The notes under the pieces were generated by a model, which was not told the origin of the DNA, searched no databases, and saw only the letters and a list, made by a program, of their open reading frames with translations. Shown here piece after piece: positions 33,105 through 41,580 of a stretch of DNA of 64,000 nt. The position numbers and the translations under genes were made by a program. This DNA comes from Paenirhizobium cremeum (GTDB lineage: Bacteria > Pseudomonadota > Alphaproteobacteria > Rhizobiales > Rhizobiaceae), in NCBI RefSeq assembly GCF_022884085.1, contig NZ_JAGGCS010000007.1:216921-280920 (forward strand), read 5' to 3'. Each line of letters opens with the position of its first letter. The first letter of the stretch is position 1.

Positions 33105-34010
33105 ATGGACCAGGCGAGCCTGAAGGAACTTGAAGCCGCGATCGCGATTGCCCGGCGAGGGACATTTCGTGCGGCATCCATCGATCTCGGCATTTCGACG
33201 ACCGCATTGAGCCACACGATAGGCAGGCTCGAGGCCGGGCTGGGCGTGAGGTTGTTCAACCGCACCACGCGGAGCGTTTCGCTGACGGACGCCGGTCGGC
33301 TCTTCATGCAGCAGGTCGCGCCATCGCTTCAGGATCTCCATGCAGCACTGGAAGCCGTGCGCGAACAGCGTGAAACGCCGTCCGGAACCATACGGATCAA
33401 CGCGGCGCCCTTTGCGGCCCGCGCGATCCTCACACCGCTCGTGTTTGAGTTCCTGCGCCGCTATCCCGAGATGAATGTCGATATCGTCACCGAAGGGAAG
33501 ATGGTCGATATCGTCAGGGACGGGTTCGATCTGGGCGTCAGAGTTGCAGGCCTCGTTCCCAGCGACATGATTGCCGTTTCGCTTGGCCGGCCTCAGCGCC
33601 ATGCCGTGGTTGCTTCGCCTGAATATTTCGAGAAGCACGGCATGCCTGTGGTTCCCCCGGATCTTCTCGGGCACAGGTGCATTCGTGTTCGACTGCCGGA
33701 CGGCTCTCTGTTTCGATGGCGGTTTGAGAAGGACGGGGAGCAGGTTCAGATAGAAGTTCGGGGTCAGATCTCGCTCGATGAGACCAGCCTCACCCGGACT
33801 GCGGTGCTTGAAGGCGCCGGCGTGGGCTATCTGTTCGAGCAGGACATTCTTCCGGAAATCGAGGCCGGACGGGTCATTCGTGTACTGGAGGACTGGACGC
33901 CGCCATATCCGGGGCTCTGCCTCTATTATCCCGGTCGCCGCAATCTGTCGGCTGGCGTGAGAGCGTTTCTGGAACTGGCCCGTGAACTCGCTCGGCGTGA
34001 TGCCGGGTGA
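33105..34010 (+). CDS. LysR-family transcriptional regulator
   Basis: A 301-residue LTTR of the CrgA-like group: winged helix ([37 protein letters not shown] region, [16 protein letters not shown]) and effector domain (about 90-295). Divergent from the SnoaL-SDR pair, its likely target. An upstream in-frame ATG at 33057 would add 16 residues; the later start (weak GGGA upstream) matches family length. The gene ends 48 nt before the convergent binding-protein-like gene. Confidence 0.88.
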   Translation: MDQASLKELEAAIAIARRGTFRAASIDLGISTTALSHTIGRLEAGLGVRLFNRTTRSVSLTDAGRLFMQQVAPSLQDLHAALEAVREQRETPSGTIRINAAPFAARAILTPLVFEFLRRYPEMNVDIVTEGKMVDIVRDGFDLGVRVAGLVPSDMIAVSLGRPQRHAVVASPEYFEKHGMPVVPPDLLGHRCIRVRLPDGSLFRWRFEKDGEQVQIEVRGQISLDETSLTRTAVLEGAGVGYLFEQDILPEIEAGRVIRVLEDWTPPYPGLCLYYPGRRNLSAGVRAFLELARELARRDAG

Positions 34011-34058
34011 TTTTTCCAACCGGCCTGCGATTGGAAAACATTCCGTGCCGATGCCTTG

Positions 34059-34739
34059 CTACGGCAGGGAGCGCTTTTTTAGATAGTCTTCCACGAAATT
34101 CGCGAGGAAGACCGCGGCCGTTTTCCGAGTGTTCAGGACGGCGACGGTCTGGGGAATTTCGGAAAAGGCATCGGCCAGTGTGCGAAACCCCGGGTCATGC
34201 AGGGCGGCAGGTTCGAGGGATTGCCTCAGCCCCGCAGCCGCGTCGCAATCGCCGGCTTTCAGCATGTCCACCGCTGCCGACGGGCTTTCGGCATAAACGA
34301 TCGTCGCATTCTTCACCCGGCGTTCGATCTCTTTCGTGTAGGCGGCGTCTCGTGCGGTTGCTATCCGGCGGCCGGAAACGTCCACGTCCGCCGCATAGCG
34401 GACATCGGACCTCGCCGGAACGAGGTAGGTCGCCGTAACAAACGCATAGGGTGGGGAAAATGCGAACCGATCCATCCGGGACGGATCTGCCGCGATCAGG
34501 GCGATATCCCATTCGTTCAGATCCGCCGACGCCAGGATTGCCGCCGCCGATCGATATTTCAGAACCGAAATCGGGCAACCGATTTCTGCGGCCACGGCAT
34601 TCGCCAGATCGACACTCGGACCGGCTGGCGTTCCCGTGCGTTCATCGATACGGACGAGGGCGGCATTGCTGGTATTCACCGCCGCACGGATTGTCCCGGT
34701 CGGTGCAAGTTCGGCGACGATGTTCTCCGGTGCCGCCAT
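34059..34739 (-). CDS. Leaderless family-3 substrate-binding-type protein
   Basis: A 226-residue protein of the bacterial extracellular solute-binding family 3 fold (GTIRAAVNTSNAALVRIDERTG, GPSVDLANAVAAEIG, WDIALIAADPSRMDRFAFSPPY). It starts MAAPENIVAELAPTGTIR: there is no signal peptide, where relatives have 20-30 hydrophobic residues. So it is probably cytosolic, or the gene has lost its 5' end. It follows the HpaI-like aldolase gene by 3 nt and is the last gene of the aromatic cluster. It could act as an intracellular ligand-binding or cyclohexadienyl-dehydratase-like protein; no permease or ATPase accompanies it. Confidence 0.78.
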   Translation of the reverse strand: MAAPENIVAELAPTGTIRAAVNTSNAALVRIDERTGTPAGPSVDLANAVAAEIGCPISVLKYRSAAAILASADLNEWDIALIAADPSRMDRFAFSPPYAFVTATYLVPARSDVRYAADVDVSGRRIATARDAAYTKEIERRVKNATIVYAESPSAAVDMLKAGDCDAAAGLRQSLEPAALHDPGFRTLADAFSEIPQTVAVLNTRKTAAVFLANFVEDYLKKRSLP

Positions 34740-34742
34740 TCG

Positions 34743-35513
34743 TCAAGCCCGATCCGAGAACCTGCCTGCCAGGGCTTCCGCGCCGCGCGCCAGCACGGCG
34801 ACATCGACACCGACCGCCGTAAACAGCGTTCCCAACTCCATGCACCGTGCCGCGAATTTTTCATCCGGCGTAAGAATCCCGGCCGGCTTGCCGAGCCGAT
34901 TGAGCAGCACGATGGCCTTTTCGATGGCCTCGACCACTTCCGGGTGGCCGGGCTGCCCAGGATATCCGAAGCTGGCAGCAAGGTCGGCCGGTCCGATGAA
35001 GATGCCATCCACGCCATCGATCGATGCCATGGCTTCGATATGAGCCATCGCTTCGCGCGTTTCGACCTGGACGAGAACGCAGAGTTCCTGCGCGGCCTGT
35101 TGCGCGTAATTCTTCACCCTGCCGAAGCGGGTGGCCCGCGTGAGCGCTGAAACGCCCCTGATGCCTTCAGGCGGATATCGGGTTGCATCCACCGCGGCCT
35201 TTGCTTCAGCCGCGTTCTGAACATAGGGGATGAGCAGCGTCTGAACGCCGATATCCAGAAAGCGCTTGATGAGGACCGGATCGTTGGCCGCAGGCCGCAC
35301 GACAGGCGCGACGTCATAGGCTGCCACGGCCTGCAACTGCGGCAAAACCGTCAGCACGTCGCTCGGGGAATGCTCCGTGTCGAACAGCAGCCAGTCGAAA
35401 CCGGCCGGCGCGACGATTTCAGCCGCGTAGCTGCCCGGAAGTCCGCACCAGAGGCCGATCTGGCTTTGCCGGCTGCGGAGCTTCGCCTTGAATTTGTTGA
35501 CGGGAAGATCCAT
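34743..35513 (-). CDS. HpcH/HpaI-family aldolase
   Basis: A 256-residue class II pyruvate aldolase of the HpaI type (4-hydroxy-2-oxoheptanedioate aldolase or close relative), cleaving a 4-hydroxy-2-oxo acid to pyruvate or oxaloacetate and an aldehyde. Conserved features: [26 protein letters not shown] (His), VVRPAANDP (Arg), metal ligand Glu in VQVETREA and Asp in [12 protein letters not shown]. It lies 9 nt after the hydratase gene, its usual metabolic predecessor in meta-cleavage pathways. The first gene in this operon is however an intradiol dioxygenase, so the substrate may differ from that of true HpaI. Confidence 0.88.
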   Translation of the reverse strand: MDLPVNKFKAKLRSRQSQIGLWCGLPGSYAAEIVAPAGFDWLLFDTEHSPSDVLTVLPQLQAVAAYDVAPVVRPAANDPVLIKRFLDIGVQTLLIPYVQNAAEAKAAVDATRYPPEGIRGVSALTRATRFGRVKNYAQQAAQELCVLVQVETREAMAHIEAMASIDGVDGIFIGPADLAASFGYPGQPGHPEVVEAIEKAIVLLNRLGKPAGILTPDEKFAARCMELGTLFTAVGVDVAVLARGAEALAGRFSDRA

Positions 35514-35522
35514 TTTCCAGCC

Positions 35523-36305
35523 TCACAAGAAAGAAACGCCGATGGAACCGACGGGACCGTAGTCGGCCTGGATCACATCGCCCGCAGCGATATCCACGGG
35601 GCGCGTAAACGAGCCGGCAAGGACGATCTGTCCCTTTTTCAAGCCGCCGCCTACGGCATGCAGCTTGTTGACGAGCCAGGCGATGCCGGCCGCCGGATGC
35701 CCCATGATCGCCGCCGAAACTCCGGACTCCTCGATAATGCCGTTCTTCGATAAGGTCGCCCCCACCCAGCGGATGTCGATATCCATGGGGCGAATGACAC
35801 GTCCGCCGACCACGATGGCTCCGAAGGCCGCATTGTCGGCAATCGTATCGGTGATCGCCCGCGGCACCTCCGTCCGATAGTCGATGATCTCGAGGGCGGG
35901 CACGACGAATTCGGTCGCGCGCATGACGTCGTAGATCCGGGTGCCCGCACCCTTGAGGTCCTCGCCCATGATAAAGGCCAGTTCCACTTCAAGCCTTGGC
36001 TTTATGAAGAGATCCGCCTTGATCTGCGCTCCGTCGTTGTAGAGCGCGTCGTCCAGAATGACGCCGTAATCGGGTTCCGTCATCTTGGACGCCATCTGCA
36101 TCGCACGCGAGGTGAGGCCGATCTTGTGGCCAACGATCCGCGCGCCACGGGAAACGCGCGACTGTGCCCAAAGCTCCTGGATGCGATAGGCGTCATCGAG
36201 ATCGAGACCCGGATAGGTCTTGCTGGGTTGCACGATCGGCTTTCGCTCGGTCTCCGCTTTCAATATGGCGTCTGCCGCCGCCTGACGTTGCTCTTCGGTA
36301 ATCAT
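35523..36305 (-). CDS. 2-Oxo-hepta-3-ene-1,7-dioate / 2-keto-4-pentenoate hydratase family
   Basis: A 260-residue hydratase of the HpaH/MhpD fold, adding water to a 2-oxo-enoic acid to give a 4-hydroxy-2-oxo acid, the substrate of the adjacent aldolase. Motifs include IVGHKIGLTSRAMQ, the metal-binding E-x-E in RLEVELAFIMG, and NAAFGAIVVGG. Length matches HpaH (about 265). The ATG at 36305 is 21 nt from the dioxygenase stop codon. Metal is Mg2+ or Mn2+ by family knowledge. Confidence 0.88.
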   Translation of the reverse strand: MITEEQRQAAADAILKAETERKPIVQPSKTYPGLDLDDAYRIQELWAQSRVSRGARIVGHKIGLTSRAMQMASKMTEPDYGVILDDALYNDGAQIKADLFIKPRLEVELAFIMGEDLKGAGTRIYDVMRATEFVVPALEIIDYRTEVPRAITDTIADNAAFGAIVVGGRVIRPMDIDIRWVGATLSKNGIIEESGVSAAIMGHPAAGIAWLVNKLHAVGGGLKKGQIVLAGSFTRPVDIAAGDVIQADYGPVGSIGVSFL

Positions 36306-36326
36306 GAACTGGCTCCGGTCGTGACG

Positions 36327-37220
36327 TTACTTGATGGGCGGGCGCGGCAGGACGGCCTCGCCGGGCTCCATGACATAGGTGTAGTCGAGCGAAAACCAGG
36401 CTCCCTCGATGTCGCGGTCGGTCGGATGCGGCTCGTCGTGGCGGACGAAATCCCCGGTGAGGGCCGCGGTCACGCCGAACTGAACATCCGATGCGATGTA
36501 GGGATCGCTGGGATCGAAGACCTGTGAAATCAGCGTCTTGTAACCCTGCTTGAAGATCAGGGCGTGCAGATGGGCCGGGCGATACGGATGACGGCCCTGG
36601 GCCTTGAGCAGACGGCCGACGACGCCATCGACGGGGATTGGATAGCCTACCATCTTCACGGTGCGGAACCAGAAACGCCCGTCCTCATCGGATATGAACT
36701 TGCCGCGCAAGTTCATATCCGCCTGGTCCGGGTCCTGGTTTTCGTAAAGGCCCACCGGCGATGCGTGCCAGACATCCACCTCGGCACCGGCAATCGGCCT
36801 GCCCTCCCGGTCGACCACACGGGCATGCACGAAAAGCGGCGTGCCGGGCGTTTCGGAACGAATGATCGTTCCGCCGTTCTCGACCCTTGGAGAGTTGAGG
36901 CGCCAGAACGGACCGAGAAGCGACTGGGATGTCTCCGTCTGGCCCTTGTCCCCGTTGTTCAGCAGGCAGACAAGCGAGGAAACGCCGAGCGAGCCCGACA
37001 TCAGTACGAACTCGTTATGACTGTCGGTCTGAAGTTTTCCGATTTCGTTCAGGATGGCGGTGGCCTCCCGAAATTCCGCCTCTGTCAGCCGCACCTCGCG
37101 CACGAAGGCGTGAAGATGCTTCACGAGCGCAACCAGGATTTCGCGCAGCCTTGGATCGGATGTCTGCTGCATCGCCGCGACCACGGCGGGCGTTACATCG
37201 CTCTCAGTTCTCATCACCAT
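36327..37220 (-). CDS. Intradiol ring-cleavage dioxygenase, hydroxyquinol 1,2-dioxygenase-like
   Basis: A 297-residue Fe(III) intradiol dioxygenase that opens catechol-type rings to muconates. It has the N-terminal dimerisation domain of the catechol/hydroxyquinol group and the four iron ligands: Tyr159 (GLYENQDP), Tyr193 (VGYPIPVDG), His217 and His219 (PAHLHALI). The start at 37220 has GGGAGG 7 nt upstream; the frame from 37271 begins inside the operator. It is the first gene of the minus-strand operon with HpaH- and HpaI-like enzymes, divergent from a GntR gene. The ring substrate is not certain; hydroxyquinol or a substituted catechol are best guesses. Confidence 0.88.
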   Translation of the reverse strand: MVMRTESDVTPAVVAAMQQTSDPRLREILVALVKHLHAFVREVRLTEAEFREATAILNEIGKLQTDSHNEFVLMSGSLGVSSLVCLLNNGDKGQTETSQSLLGPFWRLNSPRVENGGTIIRSETPGTPLFVHARVVDREGRPIAGAEVDVWHASPVGLYENQDPDQADMNLRGKFISDEDGRFWFRTVKMVGYPIPVDGVVGRLLKAQGRHPYRPAHLHALIFKQGYKTLISQVFDPSDPYIASDVQFGVTAALTGDFVRHDEPHPTDRDIEGAWFSLDYTYVMEPGEAVLPRPPIK

Positions 37221-37251
37221 ATGCCACCTCCCGATGGGCGACCGATACAAG

Positions 37252-37265
37252 AATAATCGATTATT
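37252..37265. promoter_or_regulatory. GntR operator copy 1 (AATAATCGATTATT)
   Basis: Perfect 14-bp palindrome 32 nt upstream of the dioxygenase start codon, in promoter position for the minus-strand operon. A near-identical copy lies before the GntR gene. Confidence 0.65.
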
Positions 37266-37413
37266 TGTCAAGCGCTCCCGAGCGGGACAAAATCATCGAC
37301 CTTCAGAATGAAAGGGAAATCCCTTCATTTATTATTGATTTCATTGGATTTTACGGAAAGAATGTGCGAACATTTTCTCGAGAGCAACCGTAGAATTCTT
37401 GACGGTTGACAAT

Positions 37414-37427
37414 AATAATCGTTTATT
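37414..37427. promoter_or_regulatory. GntR operator copy 2 (AATAATCGTTTATT)
   Basis: Differs from copy 1 at one of 14 positions and overlaps the likely -10 of the GntR promoter (-35 candidates TTGACG at 37399 or TTGACA at 37406). This fits autorepression by the regulator starting at 37472. Confidence 0.65.
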
Positions 37428-37471
37428 CTAACCATCATCGACGACGGACGACGTCCGTTCGGGAGGACACC

Positions 37472-38194
37472 ATGAAGCAGCAGGACGGCGCGGCGGGCCC
37501 ATCCGAGATCGGCAGTTTTTCCGACGACGGGAAAAATACGATCGGCAGCCAGTTGGCATCCCGGCTGCGGGAAGCGATCATTTCCGGCAGCTTGCAAGCC
37601 GGTAGCAAGATCAATCTCGACAAGGAACGGCAAGCGTTCAACGTGAGCCTGAGCCCGCTGCGCGAAGGATTGGCGCGTCTCATTTCCGATGGCCTTGTCG
37701 AATTCGAGGACAATCGCGGCTATCGGGTCTCCCCGGTCTCGCTGGCGAACCTCGAGGAAATCACCGTGCTTCGCGAGGAGTTCGAGATTTTCGCGCTCAA
37801 GGAATCCATTCGGCTCGGAAACGTGGAATGGGAGGGCAATGTCATGCGCGCGCTTCATAAGCTGAACCGCGCCGAGCGCGATGCGAGCAGGCCCGAAACG
37901 CTGGAGCATTGGGAAGCCGTCCACCGCGACTTCCACCTCACCCTTATTTCAGGCTGCGGCAAGCCGCTTCTTCTTCACTTCTGCAAGACGCTGCTCAATC
38001 TCAACGATCGCTACCGCAGGACATTTCTCAAGCAGACATCCGGCGACAGGAACGTGAGCCAGGAGCATAGCGAGATCGCGCAGGGCGCGGTGGCCCGCGA
38101 CAGCGACTATGCCGCCGAAAAACTACGCCAGCACATCCATCGCACGGGCACCAATCTTCTGGCCCACCTCGCCCGCACCGGAGCGGTCCGATGA
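37472..38194 (+). CDS. GntR-family (FadR/FCD subfamily) transcriptional regulator
   Basis: A 240-residue regulator with an N-terminal winged helix (GSQLASRLREAIISGSLQAG, then LREGLARLISDGLVE) and a helical FCD effector domain with the metal-binding pattern Asp/His...His...His (WEAVHRDFHLTLI, QEHSEIAQG, LRQHIHRT). GGGAGG lies 8 nt before the ATG at 37472. It likely represses both itself and the divergent aromatic operon through the AATAATCGATTATT sites, released by a carboxylic-acid effector. The TIM-barrel gene overlaps its stop by 4 bp. Confidence 0.9.
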   Translation: MKQQDGAAGPSEIGSFSDDGKNTIGSQLASRLREAIISGSLQAGSKINLDKERQAFNVSLSPLREGLARLISDGLVEFEDNRGYRVSPVSLANLEEITVLREEFEIFALKESIRLGNVEWEGNVMRALHKLNRAERDASRPETLEHWEAVHRDFHLTLISGCGKPLLLHFCKTLLNLNDRYRRTFLKQTSGDRNVSQEHSEIAQGAVARDSDYAAEKLRQHIHRTGTNLLAHLARTGAVR

Positions 38195-39006
38195 CCGACG
38201 CCCGGCAGATGCAGAAAAACCCGATCGGCGTCGCGCATTTCTCGGCGATCCAGTTGCCGCCGCAGGAATTCGTCCGGCAGGCCGCCGCCGCCGGGTTCGG
38301 CTCGGTCGGGCTTCGACTCCATCCGGCCTTTGCCGGCGCGCCTTACTACGAGCTGCCGCGGGGCAGTCGGGCGGCGTCGGAGTTCCGATCCCTGCTCGAC
38401 AGCGAAGGCATGAAGGTCTTCGACATCGAGTTCTTCATTGTCGGCCCGGATTTCCAGGCGGCCTCCGTCGAGCACATCGTTGCAGCCGCAGCGGATATTG
38501 GCGCAAAACGGCTGTCCGCCTGTGGCGACGATGCGGATCGCAGCCGTCTGATCGAAAATTTCAATGCATTCTGTCAACTCGCCGGGCGGTACGGCATGGC
38601 TGTCGATATCGAAAACATGGGCTGGCGCGCCGTCAGCAGCTACAGCGAGAGCGCCGCACTCGTTCATGCATGCGGACAGGACAATGCCGGCGCCCTGGTG
38701 GATGCCATTCATTTCTTCCGCAACGGCGGGGATGTCGATGAGATCGATGTCGATATCGTGCGGCACGTTCAGCTTTGCGATGTGGTCGGCCCGCCGCCGA
38801 AGGGTGCCGAAGACATGATGAAGGAGGCACGGAGCGGGCGCCTCGCGCCAGGCGATGGAATACTGGCGCTCAAGGACCTGATTGCGAAACTTGACGGCAA
38901 GGCCGCCATTTCGGTGGAGGTGCCGCTGGTCGGCGACACACCGGCATCGGCGCATCTGCGAAATCTCAATCTGAAAACGCGGGAAGTTCTTCAGGCAGAG
39001 ACTTAG
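38191..39006 (+). CDS. Sugar phosphate isomerase/epimerase-like TIM-barrel protein
   Basis: A 271-residue AP-endonuclease-2-fold (xylose-isomerase-like) barrel: GVAHFSAIQLPPQEFVRQAAAAGFGSVGLRL-type start, metal-ligand candidates Glu in VFDIEFFIV, Glu in VDIENMGW, Asp in ALVDAIHFF, His in RHVQLCDV and Glu near ISVEVPLVG. Members isomerise or dehydrate sugars, inosose or shikimate-pathway compounds. Coupled to the GntR gene by ATGA and followed, 54 nt on, by the ruined ABC transporter genes, suggesting that all once formed one uptake-and-use operon. Confidence 0.85.
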   Translation: MTDARQMQKNPIGVAHFSAIQLPPQEFVRQAAAAGFGSVGLRLHPAFAGAPYYELPRGSRAASEFRSLLDSEGMKVFDIEFFIVGPDFQAASVEHIVAAAADIGAKRLSACGDDADRSRLIENFNAFCQLAGRYGMAVDIENMGWRAVSSYSESAALVHACGQDNAGALVDAIHFFRNGGDVDEIDVDIVRHVQLCDVVGPPPKGAEDMMKEARSGRLAPGDGILALKDLIAKLDGKAAISVEVPLVGDTPASAHLRNLNLKTREVLQAET

Positions 39007-39060
39007 ACATTCCTGATCTGGCGCGGCGGAGACTGCGCCCGGAGGAGGAAGACCTTTTCA

Positions 39061-39643
39061 TGAATTACCAGTTCGACTTCGGTGCGGTCTTGGAGCGCGC
39101 CCCGGAATTGCTATGGGCTATATCGGGCTCTTCCAGGGCACGCCGCTGCTGATGCAACTCTTCGTGGTCTATTACGGCGTCGCGCTGCTCGGCATCGATG
39201 TGAGCGCGTGGCTGGCGGTCGAGATCGCCTTCAGGCTGCATGCGAGTGCATTCCTCGGCGAAATCTGGCGCGGCTCCATCCAGGCTGTGCCAAAGGGACA
39301 GACCGAGGCCGCCAACGCGCTCGGACTTCATTACGTGTCGCGGATGAAAGATGTCATCCTGCCCCAGGCACTCAAGATTTCCCTGCCGGCAACCATCGGC
39401 TTCCTGGTGCAACTCATCAAGGGCACGTCGCTTGCGGCAATCGTTGGATTTGTCGAACTCGCCCGCGCCGGACAGATCGTTTCGAACCAGACGTACCGCC
39501 CGCTGCTGGTCTTCGGCATCGTCGGCGCGATCTATTTCGTCATTTGCTGGCCGCTCTCCCATTTCGGAGCGGCTCTCGAGAAACGGATGGCCAAGGCCAC
39601 CCGCTCACACCCCACACAACGATACCAAAGAGGAGGAAATGAA
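39061..39643 (+). pseudogene. Amino-acid ABC transporter permease, internally deleted and frameshifted
   Basis: The N-terminus MNYQFDFGAVLERAPELLW (start 39061, GGAGGAGGAAG upstream) is that of a HisM/GlnP-type permease. Then the sequence jumps near 39110 into another frame at YIGLFQGTPLLMQLFVVYYG, the conserved stretch normally about 60 residues in. So the first membrane helices are missing and the frame is broken. From there the permease is intact to the C-terminus (EAA loop KGQTEAANALGLHYVSRM) but its stop codon is also missing: the frame runs straight into the binding-protein gene. Confidence 0.85.
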
Positions 39644-40021
39644 ATGCAATACAATCGCAGGAAATTCATCGGCATGGCGCTTGCAACGACGGCATGGGTC
39701 CTCGGCGGCGCTGCCGCGGCATCCGCCGCAAGCGTCGAAGAGGTAAAGGCCAAGGGCACGATCGTCGTCGGTATCCAGTTCTACGGCCAGCGGCTCGAGG
39801 CTGCGGCTCCCGGCACCTACGAACGCAAGATCGATTTCCTGACGACCTATAACGGCGTCGGGACGCGCCTGGGCGAAAAGGACTGGAACGAAACCGTCAA
39901 CGCCTTTCTCGACAAAATCAAGGCGAATGGCGAGCTGGCCGCCATCACCAGGAAATGGATGGGAATCGATCTTCTGCAATTCCCGGAATCCATTCCCAAC
40001 ATCCCCTTCACCGTGAACTGA
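39644..40021 (+). pseudogene. Amino-acid ABC transporter binding protein with large internal deletion
   Basis: Starts with GGAGG and a leader (MQYNRRKFIGMALATTAWVL...) followed by the usual VEEVKAKGTIVVGIQ, then jumps directly to FYGQRLEAAAPGTYERKIDF, which in relatives lies about 120 residues further on. The remaining 125 codons lack both lobes' ligand-contact regions. The deletion preserves the frame, so a short exported peptide could still be made, but not a functional binding protein. Confidence 0.85.
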
Positions 40022-40039
40022 CATATCGAGGGAGGCGTC

Positions 40040-40464
40040 GTGCCTGCTTCTGCCAATACTCAATCCATGCTGATTTCACTTGAGAAAGTGGAGAAGTGGT
40101 ACGGCGCCTTTCATGCTCTGAAGGACATCAATCTGACGGTCCGCAAAGGCGAGAAGATCGTTCTTTGCGGGCCGTCCGGCTCCGGCAAATCGACATTGAT
40201 CCGCTGCATCAATGTGCTGGAGACCATCGAGGAGGGGCAGATAACGGTCGCAGGCCGGATGCTCGACGGCAGCAGCAAGGCCGTGGATGCGATCCGTCGA
40301 GAAGTCGGTCTTCCAGAGCTTCAACCTCTTTCCGCACATGACCGTCCTGCAGAATTGCTCGCTCGCCCCCATGCGCGTGCCGGGAATGGGCCGCGCCGAG
40401 GCCGAGACGCTGGCTCGCAAGTATCTCGAACGCGTCCGCATCCTCGATCAGGCGGACAAATATC
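40040..40464 (+). pseudogene. Amino-acid ABC transporter ATPase, frameshifted and 3'-truncated
   Basis: The N-terminus and Walker A (CGPSGSGKSTLIRCIN) are intact. After DAIRREVG the frame breaks: the expected [17 protein letters not shown] continues in another phase, consistent with loss of 5 nt between short GGT repeats near 40308. The gene stops being recognisable after LDQADKY, just before the ABC signature; signature and Walker B are missing. The DNA continues directly into an oxidoreductase gene lacking its own start. Confidence 0.85.
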
Positions 40465-41574
40465 GGAAAACGGACACATCCAGCACGTCGTTCGCAAACC
40501 GGATGCGGTGCTCAGTGCCGTGATGGATCCCACGCCGAACGGCGAGGCGGTGGCAAGGGAGGCCGGCGCGCGGTGGTTCTCCAGCTTTGCCGACATGATC
40601 GCCGTCGATCGGCCCGACGGCATCATTGTCGCGACCCCCAACCAGGTCCACGTGAAGAACGGTTTCGAAGCCATCGAGGCCGGCATTCCGGCCCTGATCG
40701 AAAAACCGCTGGCCGACGACATCGCTTCCGGGGAAAGCCTGATCGCGGCAGCGGAAGCGAAAGGAGTGCCTCTCCTCACCGGCCACCATCGCCGGCACAA
40801 TCCGATGATGCGCAAGGCCAAGGACATCATCGACAGCGGCCGGCTTGGGCAAGTGCTGGTCATCAACGCGATGTTCTGGCTTTTTCAAGCCGGACGACTA
40901 TTTCGATATCGAGTGGCGACGTCGGCCGGGGCCGGGCCGATCTTCCTGAACCTCATTCACGACATCGACAATCTTCGTTATCTCTCCGGCGATATCAGCG
41001 CCGTTCAGGCGCGGGAATCCAATGCCGTTCGTGGCAATGCGGTCGAGGAGACGGCCGTGATCCTCATTGAATTCGAGAACGGTGTTCTTGCAACCGCGTC
41101 CGTTTCCGACGCCGTCGTGGCGCCCTGGAGCTGGTGGGAGATGACGACGGGCGAGAACCGGTTTATCCGAAAACCGACGGAGCCTGCTACGTCATTGGCG
41201 GGACGCACGGTTCCCTCACCGTCCCGTCCCTGGCGGTCTGGCGCAACCCGTCAAAGCGCAGTTGGTGGGAGCCCCTCGAGACGGAGAAGGCCGCGTATAT
41301 CGAGGAGGACCCGCTTGCCCTGCAGATCCGGCAGTTCTGCAAGGTCATCGGCGGTGAGGAACGCCCGCTCGTCAGCGGTCGCGAGGGGCTCCAGACGCTC
41401 AAGGTCATCGACGCCGTGAAGAGATCGGCGAGGTCGGGAGAGCGTATCCTGTTGAGTTCACGCCAGATTGCCCAAACAGCCGACGGTTTATATTCGCAGT
41501 TGCATCAATTCTTTCGAATTCATCGCACCAGGCGACATAATGAAAAGGGCGGCCGAAGCCGCCCTGCTCCGTAG
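40465..41574 (+). pseudogene. Gfo/Idh/MocA-family oxidoreductase, 5'-truncated and multiply frameshifted
   Basis: Begins abruptly at GHIQHVVRKPDAVLSAVMDP, so the first strand and dinucleotide loop are missing. The EKPLADD motif and the HHRRHNPMMRKAK and HDIDNLRYLSGD motifs are present. Three single-base changes in homopolymer runs disturb the frame: one extra T at about 40881-40885, one missing G near 40920 and one missing C near 41158. The 3' part continues in the shifted frame to a stop at 41574. Together with the three genes before it, this is a dead operon. Confidence 0.82.
41543..41564 (-). terminator. Terminator of the MFS gene (minus strand)
   Basis: 7-bp stem GGGCGGC / GCCGCCC with a 4-nt loop; on the minus strand it is followed by TTTTC. 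Located 17 nt past the MFS stop codon at 41581. Confidence 0.75.
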
Positions 41575-41580
41575 CCTTCG

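Noticed and set aside
37305..37329. Inverted repeat around AAGGGAAATCCCTT near the GntR promoter
   Set aside because: Perfect 6-bp arms but present once, not at a promoter element, and less convincing than the duplicated AATAATCGATTATT sites.
39113..40021. Single 302-residue permease-binding protein fusion
   Set aside because: Reads through because the permease stop codon is lost; both halves lack essential parts, and an internal ribosome-binding site marks the old binding-protein start.
40040..41419. Single 459-residue ATPase-oxidoreductase fusion protein
   Set aside because: The frame joins an ATPase N-terminus, out-of-phase nonsense and parts of an oxidoreductase. True family sequence continues in other phases, so these are two pseudogenes, not a designed fusion.
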